Below are positions 19,801 to 26,595 of a DNA stretch of 64,000 nucleotides, piece by piece. The stretch is from Streptomyces nojiriensis (GTDB lineage: Bacteria; Actinomycetota; Actinomycetes; Streptomycetales; Streptomycetaceae). The notes below the pieces were generated by a model. It worked only from the letters and a program-made list of their open reading frames with translations, was not told the origin of the DNA and made no database searches. The position numbers and the translations under genes were made by a program. Numbering within the stretch: the first letter of the stretch is position 1; each line of letters opens with the position of its first letter. The stretch is from NCBI RefSeq assembly GCF_017639205.1, contig NZ_CP071139.1:7625501-7689500 (forward strand). The letters are read 5' to 3'.

Positions 19801-20150
19801 CCGTCAACGGCAAGCTCGACCGCAAGGCGCTCCCCGACCCGGCCACCGTGCACCGCCCGGCCGGCCGGCTGCCCGCCACCCCCGCCGAGAAGACGGTCTG
19901 CGAGATCTTCGCGTCCGTCCTCGGGCTCCAGGAGGCGGGCATGGACGACGACTTCTTCGCCCACGGCGGCCACTCGCTGCTCGCCACCCGGCTGGCCGGC
20001 CGCATCGGCGCCGAGCTGGGCGTACGCCTGGGCATCCGCGACCTCTTCGAGACGCCCACCCCGGCGGGCATCGCCGCCCGCCTGGCCGAGGCCGCCGCCA
20101 CCGCACCCGCCCGCCCCGCCCTGCGCCCCCGCTCCCGTGACCGGGGCTGA
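16899..20150 (+). CDS. NRPS module C-A-T, predicted diaminobutyrate-activating
   Basis: The 1083-residue subunit has an Ala/Pro-rich N-terminal linker, then a condensation domain with PLSPLQDGILFH and HHILMDGWS near 162. Both are in the form usual for C domains that accept a D-configured upstream donor. The A domain (about 480-985) has TSGSTGKPKG near 630 and pocket residues DIWEINADDK. This is close to the DIWELTADDK-type codes reported for diaminobutyrate, with acidic residues able to hold a second amino group. The carrier motif GGHSLLA is near 1023. The module is the natural user of the 2,3-diaminobutyrate made by the cassette at 6774-11576. The GTG start follows AGAAGGA. Confidence 0.91.
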   Translation: MNHPPSTPAPAPAPAAAPAARSLVEDVLPLSPLQDGILFHALFDEDERDVYVAQLLLDLDGPLDPDRLRAAADTVLERHANLRAGFLRRATGEPAQVVQRGVRAPWQEVDLSGLDAAGRAAAVDTLLAEDRATRFDLARPPLLRFTLVRTGPLSHRLLLTYHHILMDGWSWPVLVRELLALHHADDAPLGPVTPYSAFLGRLHSRDTAAAQDAWTRALDGLAGGTRTAPVSPPPGSVLPDRVETYLPESLTERLGALARGHRITSGTLLQGAWALLLGRQIRSEDVVFGAIVSGRDPELPGVADIVGLCINTVPVRVRIDPAESLVALFERLQDEQARLIDHQHLGLVEIQRLAGAGELFDSCVAFQNYPVDEAGLAALGAGGLRVTAVDPYDAAHYPLSLTAIPGDRLRLQIDYRPDVFDRDTAQALLERLARLLEAVAEDPSCPVGTVDLLSPAERHRVLVEWNDTARDEEYAEAVERVRRQAERRPDAVATTDDTGRELSYAALVARADALALALLADGVRPGDLVAVLSEPTARVPVAMLGILGSGAAYVPLDPEGPVTRTADLLASGGIARLLAAPEQRARAEEIAAAVPGGLPVLVLDDAAAAAPGERPAPAGGPDALAYVCFTSGSTGKPKGAMVHRRGMNNHLLAKVEDLGLGDGDRVVMNAPLTFDISVWQMLAPLITGGQVHLVTRDTARDPAALFDDAARRGITVLETVPSFVRAAVDLWDTGVLPPALPELRWFIVNGEVLPPELCTRWYARHPQAAIVNAYGLTECSDDNTHAFIGPDVHAQLEHGRLPVGRPLRNNTLYLLDAALAPVPPGVPGELFIGGTGVGPGYLRDPRRSSERYVPDPFSAVPGSRMYRTGDLARMRADGQLDFLGRQDHQVKVRGNRIELGEVETALRAVPGVGEAVVAVDRDHAGQQRLICYFTGTPTAEEVRTELGRNLPNYMVPSLFLHLPQFPLTVNGKLDRKALPDPATVHRPAGRLPATPAEKTVCEIFASVLGLQEAGMDDDFFAHGGHSLLATRLAGRIGAELGVRLGIRDLFETPTPAGIAARLAEAAATAPARPALRPRSRDRG

Positions 20151-20162
20151 CCGGAGGTGACC

Positions 20163-20196
20163 GCGCGTCCAGGCGCCCGAACGCGCCTGGACGCGC
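20163..20196 (+). terminator. GC-rich perfect hairpin between NRPS and free-standing A gene
   Basis: Two 14-bp arms (20163-20176 and 20183-20196) are exact inverse complements around a 6-nt loop, starting 13 nt after the NRPS stop. A further partial copy of the arm continues to about 20218. There is no U tract, so it may be a Streptomyces-type terminator or attenuator, or a 3'-end stabiliser that lowers expression of the two downstream genes. Confidence 0.55.
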
Positions 20197-20267
20197 CCGA
20201 ACGGCGCCTGAACGCGCCGCACCCCCCCGCGAAGAGCCCGTCCGCACTCCCAGGAGACACCACCACC

Positions 20268-21806
20268 ATGAGCCCCACCGAGACCACCCCCGTGCCCCTG
20301 CGCATCGCGCACCAGGCCGGGCTCACACCCGAGGCCACCGCGGTCCGCGCACCCGAAGGGGAGATGACGTACCGCCGGCTCGACCGGCGGGCCCGCGCGG
20401 TGGCCGAGGAACTGCGCGCCGCGGGCGCCGGGCCGGAGGACACCGTGCTCCTGGGGGTGCGCCGGGGCGCCCACTGGGCGGTGGGGCTGCTGGGCATCTG
20501 GTACGCGGGCGCGGCCCCCCTCCTGGTGGACCTCGACGCCCCCGACGAGCGGCTGCGCACCCTGCTGCGGGCCGCCGGGACCCGGCACGCGGTCGCGCAG
20601 GACACCTACGCGGCGGCGATGCTGCAACGCCGCACCGGGAGCGAGCTGTTCTGGGCCTCCACCACGACGGCCGCCCCCACCTCGGCGGCCCGGCCCGCCG
20701 ACATCGCCCCCGGCTCCCTGGCCTACGTGCTCTTCACCTCCGGCTCCACCGGGCAGCCCAAGCCCGTGGCGGTCGGTCACGCCGGACTCGCCGCACAGGT
20801 CGCCACCCTGGCCGGACGCTACGGGCTGACCGCCGAGGACGCGGTCCTGCAGTTCGCGGCCCCCGCCTTCGACGTCAGCCTGGAGGAGGCCCTGCCCACC
20901 TGGTGCACGGGCGGCACGGCCGTCTTCGTCAAGGACAACGTCCTCTCGCCCGCCGAACTGGAGCCGTTCCTCGCCGAGGAGCGGATCAGCGTCGTCAACC
21001 TGCCCACCCCGTACTGGTCGCAGTGGGCCAAGGACCTGGAGCGCGCCCCGCGGCCGCTGCCGTCCGCACTGCGCCGCGTGGTGATCGGCAGCGACGCGGG
21101 CCGCACCGCGGACCTGACGCGCTGGGCGGCCGCCGGCCACCCCCCGGTGATCAGCTGCTACGGCCTCACCGAGTCCACGATCACCGCCACCTCCTACGAG
21201 CCGGGACCGGCCGAACTGGCCGGCTTCGCGGGCGACGAGCTGATCCCGCTCGGCGAACCGCTGGCGGGCGTACGCGCCTACGTCCTCGACGAGGAGCTGC
21301 GCGAGGCACCCCCCGGCGCCGCGGGCGAGCTGTACCTGGCGGGCTCCTGCCTGGCACGCGGCTACCACGGCCGGCCGGGGCCGACCTCCGAGCGGTTCGT
21401 CGCCGACCCCTTCGCCGGCGCCCCGGGCGAGCGCATGTACCGCACGGGCGACCGCGTCACCCGTGCGCCCGGCGGCCCGCTCGTCTTCCTCGGGCGCGCC
21501 GACGACCAGGTCAAGATCCGCGGCCACCGGGTCGAACTCAAGGAGGTGGAGGCGGCCGTGTCCGCCCACCCCGATGTCGTCGACGTGGTCGCCCGCGCCG
21601 TCCCGGCGGACGGCGGACCGCAGCTGGCCGCCTGGGCCGCCGTCACCCCCGGCAGCCCCCTGACCCCGGACGCCCTGCGCCGGCACCTTCTGGCCAAGGT
21701 GCCCGGGTACCTCGTACCGGCCGTGGTGACACTGATGGACAGGCTGCCGCGGACCCCGGGCGGCAAGCTCGACCCCAGGGCGCTGCCCGCGCCCGCCCCC
21801 CGATGA
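20268..21806 (+). CDS. Free-standing adenylation enzyme
   Basis: This 512-residue AMP-forming adenylation enzyme has no carrier or condensation domain. TSGSTGQPKP (the final G replaced by P) lies near 158, YGLTEST near 300, YRTGDR and the catalytic GGKLD near 500. The pocket residues read DVENVGCITK. I do not recognise a published match, but the acidic residue in the third position (as in codes for basic amino acids) hints at a substrate with a positive side chain. It most likely loads the carrier of the PCP-epimerase subunit at 11868, supplying the D-residue. The ATG at 20268 follows AGGAG. The stop overlaps the exporter start as ATGA. Confidence 0.85.
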   Translation: MSPTETTPVPLRIAHQAGLTPEATAVRAPEGEMTYRRLDRRARAVAEELRAAGAGPEDTVLLGVRRGAHWAVGLLGIWYAGAAPLLVDLDAPDERLRTLLRAAGTRHAVAQDTYAAAMLQRRTGSELFWASTTTAAPTSAARPADIAPGSLAYVLFTSGSTGQPKPVAVGHAGLAAQVATLAGRYGLTAEDAVLQFAAPAFDVSLEEALPTWCTGGTAVFVKDNVLSPAELEPFLAEERISVVNLPTPYWSQWAKDLERAPRPLPSALRRVVIGSDAGRTADLTRWAAAGHPPVISCYGLTESTITATSYEPGPAELAGFAGDELIPLGEPLAGVRAYVLDEELREAPPGAAGELYLAGSCLARGYHGRPGPTSERFVADPFAGAPGERMYRTGDRVTRAPGGPLVFLGRADDQVKIRGHRVELKEVEAAVSAHPDVVDVVARAVPADGGPQLAAWAAVTPGSPLTPDALRRHLLAKVPGYLVPAVVTLMDRLPRTPGGKLDPRALPAPAPR

Positions 21807-23161
21807 ACCAGCAGCCCGCGGACCCGGTCCGCGACCAGACAAGGAACGCACCCGTGTCCGTCACCACCGAAGAGTCCGCCGAGTCCGTGCAGGCCGTGCA
21901 GCGCCGCCGGCGCAGGGACTTCCGGCTCTTCATGTCCTCGCACATCTGCAACGAGCTGGGCGGCAGCATCACGTACGTGGCCCTGCCGCTGATGGCGGTG
22001 CTCACCCTCGACGCCTCGGCGATGCAGGCCGGTCTGCTGTCCGCAGCGGAACACGCGGCGTTCCTGCTGCTGGGCCTGCCCGCCGGGGCCTGGGTGGACC
22101 GGATGCGCAAGCGCCGCGTGATGATGGCCGCCGACCTGGCGCGCGCCGTCCTGCTGACGGCGCTGCCCGTGGCCTACCTGCTGGACCTGCACTCGATGCC
22201 GCTGCTGTACGCGGTCGCCCTGCTGCTCGGCTGCGCCCGGCTGTTCGGTGACGTGGCCGATCAGAGCTACCTGCCGACCCTCATCGGCAAGGACACCCTG
22301 ATCGCGGGCAACTCGAAGCTGGAGACCGTGCGTTCGGGTGCCGAGTTCGCGGGCCCCGGCATCGCCGGCTTCCTGGTGCAACTGCTCGGCGCGGCCGGGA
22401 CGCTGGCCGGGCAGGCGGTCACCTCACTGGTGTCCGTGATCCTGCTGGGGGGGATCGGGGCCCGGGAGGAGAAGCCGGAGCCCGCTCCGCGCCGGCACCT
22501 GCTGCGCGACATCCGCGAAGGGCTGGGCTACGTCCTGAGCCACCGGATCCTGCGGCTCATCGCCCTGAACACGGCGGCCGTGAACCTGTTCCTCAGCGCG
22601 GTGATGGCCCTCGAGGTGCTCTTCCTGACCCGCACCGTGGGGCTGCCGCCCGCGGCCATCGGCTGGGTGCTGACGACGGCCACGATCGGCTCGGTGCTCG
22701 CGGCCACCGCCGCGGACCGGGTGACCCGCGCCGTCGGAGCGGCCCGGCTCACGTGGCTGTCCCTGCTGGTGACCATGCCCTTCGGGCTGCTGCTCCCGCT
22801 CGCCGGCAACGACTGGCGGATCGGCCTGTTCGTGCTCGGGTCGCTCGTCCAGTCGGCCGGTGTCACCCTGTACAACATCTGCCAGGTCACCTACCGGCAG
22901 ACGGTCTGCCCGCCGCACCTGCTCGGCCGGATGACCGCCACGATGCGCTTCCTGGTGTGGGGCGTACTGCCCCTGAGCGGCCTGCTGGCGGGACTCCTCG
23001 GTGAACTGCTGGGCGTGCGCGACGCCCTGTGGCTGTGCGCCGCCGCCCTGTCGGCGGCCCCGCTGGTCCTGCTCTGCTCCCCGCTGCGGCGGATGCGGGA
23101 GTTCGAGGACGCCGCCCCGGAGGCCGAGGCCGGTGCCACGGCCGCGCGCCCGGCTCAGTAG
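21803..23161 (+). CDS. MFS exporter, probable peptide efflux/self-resistance
   Basis: The 452-residue membrane protein has about 12 hydrophobic segments and the MFS loop motif RMRKRRVMM after the second helix, as in multidrug-type transporters of the enterobactin-exporter class. The cytoplasmic N-terminus is charged (RRRRRDFR). Its start overlaps the stop of the A enzyme (ATGA), tying its production to the NRPS operon. Export of the finished peptide is the simple reading. Its last codons overlap the convergent LuxR-type gene by 7 nt. Confidence 0.87.
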   Translation: MNQQPADPVRDQTRNAPVSVTTEESAESVQAVQRRRRRDFRLFMSSHICNELGGSITYVALPLMAVLTLDASAMQAGLLSAAEHAAFLLLGLPAGAWVDRMRKRRVMMAADLARAVLLTALPVAYLLDLHSMPLLYAVALLLGCARLFGDVADQSYLPTLIGKDTLIAGNSKLETVRSGAEFAGPGIAGFLVQLLGAAGTLAGQAVTSLVSVILLGGIGAREEKPEPAPRRHLLRDIREGLGYVLSHRILRLIALNTAAVNLFLSAVMALEVLFLTRTVGLPPAAIGWVLTTATIGSVLAATAADRVTRAVGAARLTWLSLLVTMPFGLLLPLAGNDWRIGLFVLGSLVQSAGVTLYNICQVTYRQTVCPPHLLGRMTATMRFLVWGVLPLSGLLAGLLGELLGVRDALWLCAAALSAAPLVLLCSPLRRMREFEDAAPEAEAGATAARPAQ

Positions 23162-23382
23162 CCCATCCGGAAGGCGATGTGGGTGAGCTGGGTCCGGTTC
23201 ACCGCGCCGGTCTTGCTGCGCAGCCGGCGCAGATAGGTGTCGACCGTGTGCGGGCTCAGCCCCATCCGGCAGGCGATCATCCGGTACGTGTCCCCCTGCG
23301 CGAGGTAGGCGAGGACTTCCTGCTCGCGGGGGGTCAGGGCGGGCAGTTCCGGTGCGCGGGCGGTGAGCGTGGTGTGCAGCAT
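23155..23382 (-). CDS. Short LuxR-type HTH regulator without sensor domain
   Basis: The 75-residue protein is almost entirely a LuxR/GerE DNA-binding domain (LTPREQEVLAYLAQGDT followed by GLSPHTVDTYLRRL), with no receiver or ligand-binding part. The ATG at 23382 is chosen because GGAG lies 9 nt upstream. The frame stays open further upstream to 23778, but that extension crosses the dyad at 23444-23476, overlaps the divergent gene and resembles no domain. It may be a stand-alone activator or a trimmed response regulator. Transcription runs away from the regulator at 23628. Confidence 0.72.
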   Translation of the reverse strand: MLHTTLTARAPELPALTPREQEVLAYLAQGDTYRMIACRMGLSPHTVDTYLRRLRSKTGAVNRTQLTHIAFRMGY

Positions 23383-23443
23383 GTGGGGCTCCGGATTCCG
23401 GATCGAAGGTGAAGGGGAGCGGCGGGGTTCGGCACCCCCGGTG

Positions 23444-23476
23444 ACGGTGCGATCACGCGCAGCGTGATCGCACCGT
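23444..23476. promoter_or_regulatory. Perfect 15-bp inverted repeat between divergent regulators
   Basis: Arms 23444-23458 and 23462-23476 are exact inverse complements with a 3-nt loop (GCA). The repeat lies 62 nt upstream of the short LuxR gene and about 150 nt upstream of the regulator at 23628. It could be an operator for one of them or a transcript hairpin in the leader. It has no U tract. Confidence 0.5.
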
Positions 23477-23627
23477 TTCGGACGCCCGGGGCCTGAAGTG
23501 GCCGGACACCCGCTGCTGTTCGTCGGGTACAGCCTTTCGCCCTGCATATCCTGGCGCCAGGGGGCGGGCACCTCACCAAAGTGCCTGGCAGTAAAGCGAC
23601 CAGGGGTAAAAAAGGCAAAGTGGGGCA

Positions 23628-24662
23628 ATGCAGACATCTGACGTGGTGCCGGATCCGAACAGCGCTGATGTTGACATCGATGTCTACGGTTGGGTGCTCG
23701 AGCACCGCACGGTGGACGTGGACGCGGTGGCCGCGGGGACGGGGCGTGACGCGGACGAGGTCCGGCGCAGCGTGGCACGCCTGCGCGCCTCGCGCCTGCT
23801 GCACGTGAGCCCGATCGACCCGTCGGTGGCCTTCGCGGTGGCCCCGGACACGGCCGCCGAGCAGCTCGTCGCGCCCCTGGAGGCGCAGATCCGCGAGCAG
23901 CAGCGGGAGATCAGCGGGATCCGCGAGGACCTGGGGCGCTTCCTGCCGCACTATCTGGGCCGCCGCTCCACGGGGGAGTCGCTGGAGGTCCTGGAGAGCC
24001 TGGAGGACGTGCGCGGGGCGCTCAACCGGGCCTCCCTCAACTGCACGACCGAGATGCTCAGCTCGCAGCCCGGGGGCGGCAGCCGGGTGCCGGAGGCCAT
24101 GCAGGAGGCGCTGCGGCGGGACGAGACGATGCTCCAGCGGGGGATCTCGATCCGGACCCTCTACCACCACACCGCCCGCTTCAACGGACCGAGCCAGGCC
24201 TACGTCGCGGCCGCCTCCGCACTGGGGGCGCAGTACCGCACCGCGCACGAACTGTTCGGCCGGCTCATCGCCTTCGACCGGGAACTGGCCTTCGTACCCG
24301 TCTCCGACGGCAGCTGGGGCGCCGTGGTCATACGCGAGCCGTCGACCGTCGCGTACCTGTGCAACATCTTCGACCAGACCTGGGACCTGGCCTCGCCGTT
24401 CTCGGCCGCGGCGGGCCAGGGGCTCGAAGAGGTGGCCCGCGAGATCCACGAGACGATCATCCGGCTGCTCGCGGCCGGGCTGAAGGACGAGGCCATCGCG
24501 CGGCGCCTGGGCATGTCGCTGCGCACGGCCCGGCGGCACATCGCCGACATCATGCAGGAGCTGGGTGCGGGCAGCCGTTTCCAGGCCGGTGTGGCCGCCG
24601 CCGCGCGCGGCCTGCTGGACCTGGAGGCGGAGGCGGACGGCGAGCCTATACAGCCTTCCTGA
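23628..24662 (+). CDS. TrmB/LuxR-type two-HTH transcriptional regulator
   Basis: The 344-residue protein has an N-terminal winged-helix-like part (about 15-65), a coiled segment (EAQIREQQREISGIRED, about 85-105), a central domain with SQPGG, ISIRTLYHH and IAFDREL, and a C-terminal LuxR-like HTH (AIARRLGMSLRTARRHIADIM, about 285-310). This layout occurs in many pathway regulators of actinobacterial peptide clusters. The protein at 26596 shares the same central motifs and HTH, so the two are paralogs. The upstream stretch 23570-23625 is unusually A-rich and probably holds the promoter. It is a likely local switch for the diaminobutyrate peptide genes. Confidence 0.82.
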   Translation: MQTSDVVPDPNSADVDIDVYGWVLEHRTVDVDAVAAGTGRDADEVRRSVARLRASRLLHVSPIDPSVAFAVAPDTAAEQLVAPLEAQIREQQREISGIREDLGRFLPHYLGRRSTGESLEVLESLEDVRGALNRASLNCTTEMLSSQPGGGSRVPEAMQEALRRDETMLQRGISIRTLYHHTARFNGPSQAYVAAASALGAQYRTAHELFGRLIAFDRELAFVPVSDGSWGAVVIREPSTVAYLCNIFDQTWDLASPFSAAAGQGLEEVAREIHETIIRLLAAGLKDEAIARRLGMSLRTARRHIADIMQELGAGSRFQAGVAAAARGLLDLEAEADGEPIQPS

Positions 24663-24759
24663 CCTAGTGTCACGTGATCTCGTGTCTGTCGCGGTCGGCG
24701 GGCGTGTCGCATGCTGCTGAGATGGGAGCTGTGGAGCCGCCGAACAAGAGGGGCACGTG

Positions 24760-25281
24760 ATGGACATGCCGGAGGAAGCCTGTGAGCAGGAGGCCCCGCA
24801 CCTGCGGGAGATCGTCCTGTTCCTCTCGGTCCACCTGGACCGGGCGCCGGGTGTGCTGTGGCCCGAGTACGACAACCCGGCGTTCGGCGACCCCGACGAC
24901 GCCGATGGCGCGGGGGCCGGCGCGGCGGGTGACGGTGTGTGCCCGGCCCAGGCGGACCGGTTCACCGCCGAACTGGCCTCCCTGACCGGCCTGTCCGTCC
25001 GGCTGGACCGGGTGGAGACGGCCGGGTCCGCGCCGGGCGTCGGCGTGGACGCAGTCTGGAACGGGCAGCCCGGGGACCGGGAGCACCTGCTGATCCACCA
25101 GATCGCCGGCGCCGTGACCTGGCAGCTGACCGGGACCGGCGAGTGCGGCCGGCCGGAGTCCTTCCAGTGCCGGCTGCTGCCCGGCGAGCTGCTGTACGTA
25201 CCGGCCCGGTGGTCGCGCAGGTGCGTCGGTGCGCCGCAGGCGCAGTACGCCGTCATCTCCCTTTGCAGTACGGGCGACTGA
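24760..25281 (+). CDS. Small cupin-like protein of unknown function
   Basis: This 173-residue acidic protein opens with a short helix, then LREIVLFLSVHLDRAPG. It ends with a strand-rich segment in which LLPGELLYVPARWSRRC resembles the second cupin box, as in JmjC/cupin-4 proteins that bind carrier-tethered or peptide substrates. The HxD metal motif expected in a catalytic cupin was not found, so enzyme activity is doubtful. ATG 24760 has AAGAGGGG 7 nt upstream; a GTG one codon earlier is equally open. It is the last gene of region A before the terminator. Confidence 0.6.
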   Translation: MDMPEEACEQEAPHLREIVLFLSVHLDRAPGVLWPEYDNPAFGDPDDADGAGAGAAGDGVCPAQADRFTAELASLTGLSVRLDRVETAGSAPGVGVDAVWNGQPGDREHLLIHQIAGAVTWQLTGTGECGRPESFQCRLLPGELLYVPARWSRRCVGAPQAQYAVISLCSTGD

Positions 25282-25295
25282 CGGCGCGCCGGACG

Positions 25296-25344
25296 GGAAA
25301 GGGGGGAGGGAGGATCGCGGTGCGATCCTCCCTCCCCCCTTTCC
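25296..25344. terminator. Perfect bidirectional terminator hairpin
   Basis: Arms 25296-25318 and 25322-25344 are exact inverse complements over 23 bp, with a 3-nt loop. The outer stem is a polypurine/polypyrimidine run (GGAAAGGGGGG and complement). It sits 15 nt after the cupin-like gene's stop and 25 nt from the end of the convergent secreted-protein gene, so it can serve both. Confidence 0.85.
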
Positions 25345-25368
25345 GGCGGCCCTTGCGGGCCGGCGTGA

Positions 25369-25617
25369 TCAGCCGCCCCAGGAGCTGTCGTTGATGTCGC
25401 GCAGTCGGCCGCTCGTCGTGGTGCCGACCGTCACCACCCGGCCGCCGGGCGTCACGATCTGACGCGGCGTCTGGGTGGTGGTGCCGCCCTCGCCCCCGGT
25501 GGTGGTCGTCACGGTGGTCGCGGCCGGGGTGTCGTCGGCGGCCTGAGCGACGCCGGCGGCGGGCAGCAGCAGGGCGGACGCGGCCACGGACAGGGCGATG
25601 ACGTAACGCTTGAGCAT
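25369..25617 (-). CDS. Small secreted protein, unknown function
   Basis: An 82-residue protein with a signal peptide: MLKRYV, a hydrophobic core, and an AQA cleavage site near residue 26. The mature part is about 55 residues, rich in Thr and Gly (TTTTGGEGGTTTQT), and ends with a Trp-Gly-Gly tail. No domain is recognised. The ATG at 25617 follows a CCTGGGGAT leader on the coding strand. It is convergent with the cupin-like gene across the hairpin. The short length and low-complexity mature region make function unassignable. Confidence 0.65.
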   Translation of the reverse strand: MLKRYVIALSVAASALLLPAAGVAQAADDTPAATTVTTTTGGEGGTTTQTPRQIVTPGGRVVTVGTTTSGRLRDINDSSWGG

Positions 25618-25790
25618 GGGATCCCCAGGAGTACGAGCGGTCTGGTGTGCGCGGACCACTTTGTGGGCCGTCCGCGCCGGTCGGTGCAGGACCAACCTTG
25701 CCGTGCCCGGGGCACTTCGTTGATCGATCGGACTGTTCATCAAGCTGCCTGGCGCGATGGTGAGGGGCCGCAAATCCCATTGAATCTCAC

Positions 25791-26507
25791 CTATTCGGTC
25801 AGGATGCCCGCTCCTACGGCGGCCGGAGGGCCCTGCTCACGCCCGACCGGTGCGTCCGCGGGCCCCGCCGGGCCCCGGGCGTCGAGCTCCCGCCACACCG
25901 GGAAGAGGCGCAGGGCCTCCTTGATGCCGGCGGAGGTGCCGCGCAGCAGCTCGGCGACCGTGGTGTCCGCGGCCACCGTCAGCCGCAGCGGCAGGACCTT
26001 GGAGAACATGCCGGGCGTCCGGCGGGCGTCCGGGGTGGTGCGGCCGGTGACCGGCAGGCCCAGGACCACGTCCTCGGTGGCGCCCGCGCGGTGCAGGTGG
26101 GCGGCGGCCGCGGCCATCACCAGCGCCGACCAGCGCGTGCCGTGCCGGCACACGTCACCGGTCGCCAGGTCCGTCGGCCGGGCCGGCTCGGCGCGCATCA
26201 GCCGATCGGACTCGGCGTCCGGGTCCGGGTGGCCGCTGACGTCGGCCGTCTCCATCCGCAGCGGCGGCGGACCCGCGGGTATCCGGCGCACCACTCCGTC
26301 CACCTCGGCGAAGCGGACGCACAGCGTCTCGGTTCCGGCCACCGTCGTGCGCACCGCCTCGGCGAGCGGCTCCGGGTCCACGGCCCCGCGGATCTCCAGC
26401 TACTCGGCGATGGTGTAGTCGAGGCGGGTGGGGTCGAGCTGCTGCGCGAACCAGACGCCGTTCTGCGGCGGGGTCGGGGGCAGCGGCCCGCGGTCGTGAG
26501 TGGCCAT
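25791..26507 (-). pseudogene. NRPS condensation-domain relic with amber stop and internal deletion
   Basis: Reading from ATG 26507, the frame begins like a condensation domain (NGVWFAQQLDPTRLDYTIAE). It meets TAG at 26402-26400 where a tyrosine codon would fit, and continues in the same frame with LEIRGAVDPEPLAEAVR. Later parts match the C-domain C-terminal half (DVVLGLPVTGR, TPGMFSKVLPLRL). The central stretch with the catalytic HHxxxDG is absent: the sequence runs from PTDLATGD straight to GTRWSALVMAA. It therefore carries a nonsense change plus a deletion of roughly 100 or more residues and cannot be active. It may be the remnant of a starter (lipo-initiation-type) or internal module of a former NRPS. 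Confidence 0.82.
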
Positions 26508-26595
26508 GCGGTGGTCGGTCTCCTCAGTCGGATCGGTCGATCAACGACGACGCGAGGCCACTGTCCGCGACGGCCGGACGGTCCCGGAAGTCCCA

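Noticed and set aside
16764..21851. A very long open frame on the minus strand opposite the NRPS genes
   Set aside because: Its translation is low-complexity and matches no family. High GC keeps antisense frames of NRPS genes open, and the plus-strand frame has all the domain motifs.
23383..23778. N-terminal extension of the short LuxR gene to a 207-residue protein
   Set aside because: The added part has no domain, crosses the perfect dyad and overlaps the divergent regulator. A ribosome site fits the shorter start.
25296..25344. Origin or phage attachment site
   Set aside because: It is a simple perfect hairpin between convergent gene ends, with no integrase, tRNA or iteron nearby.
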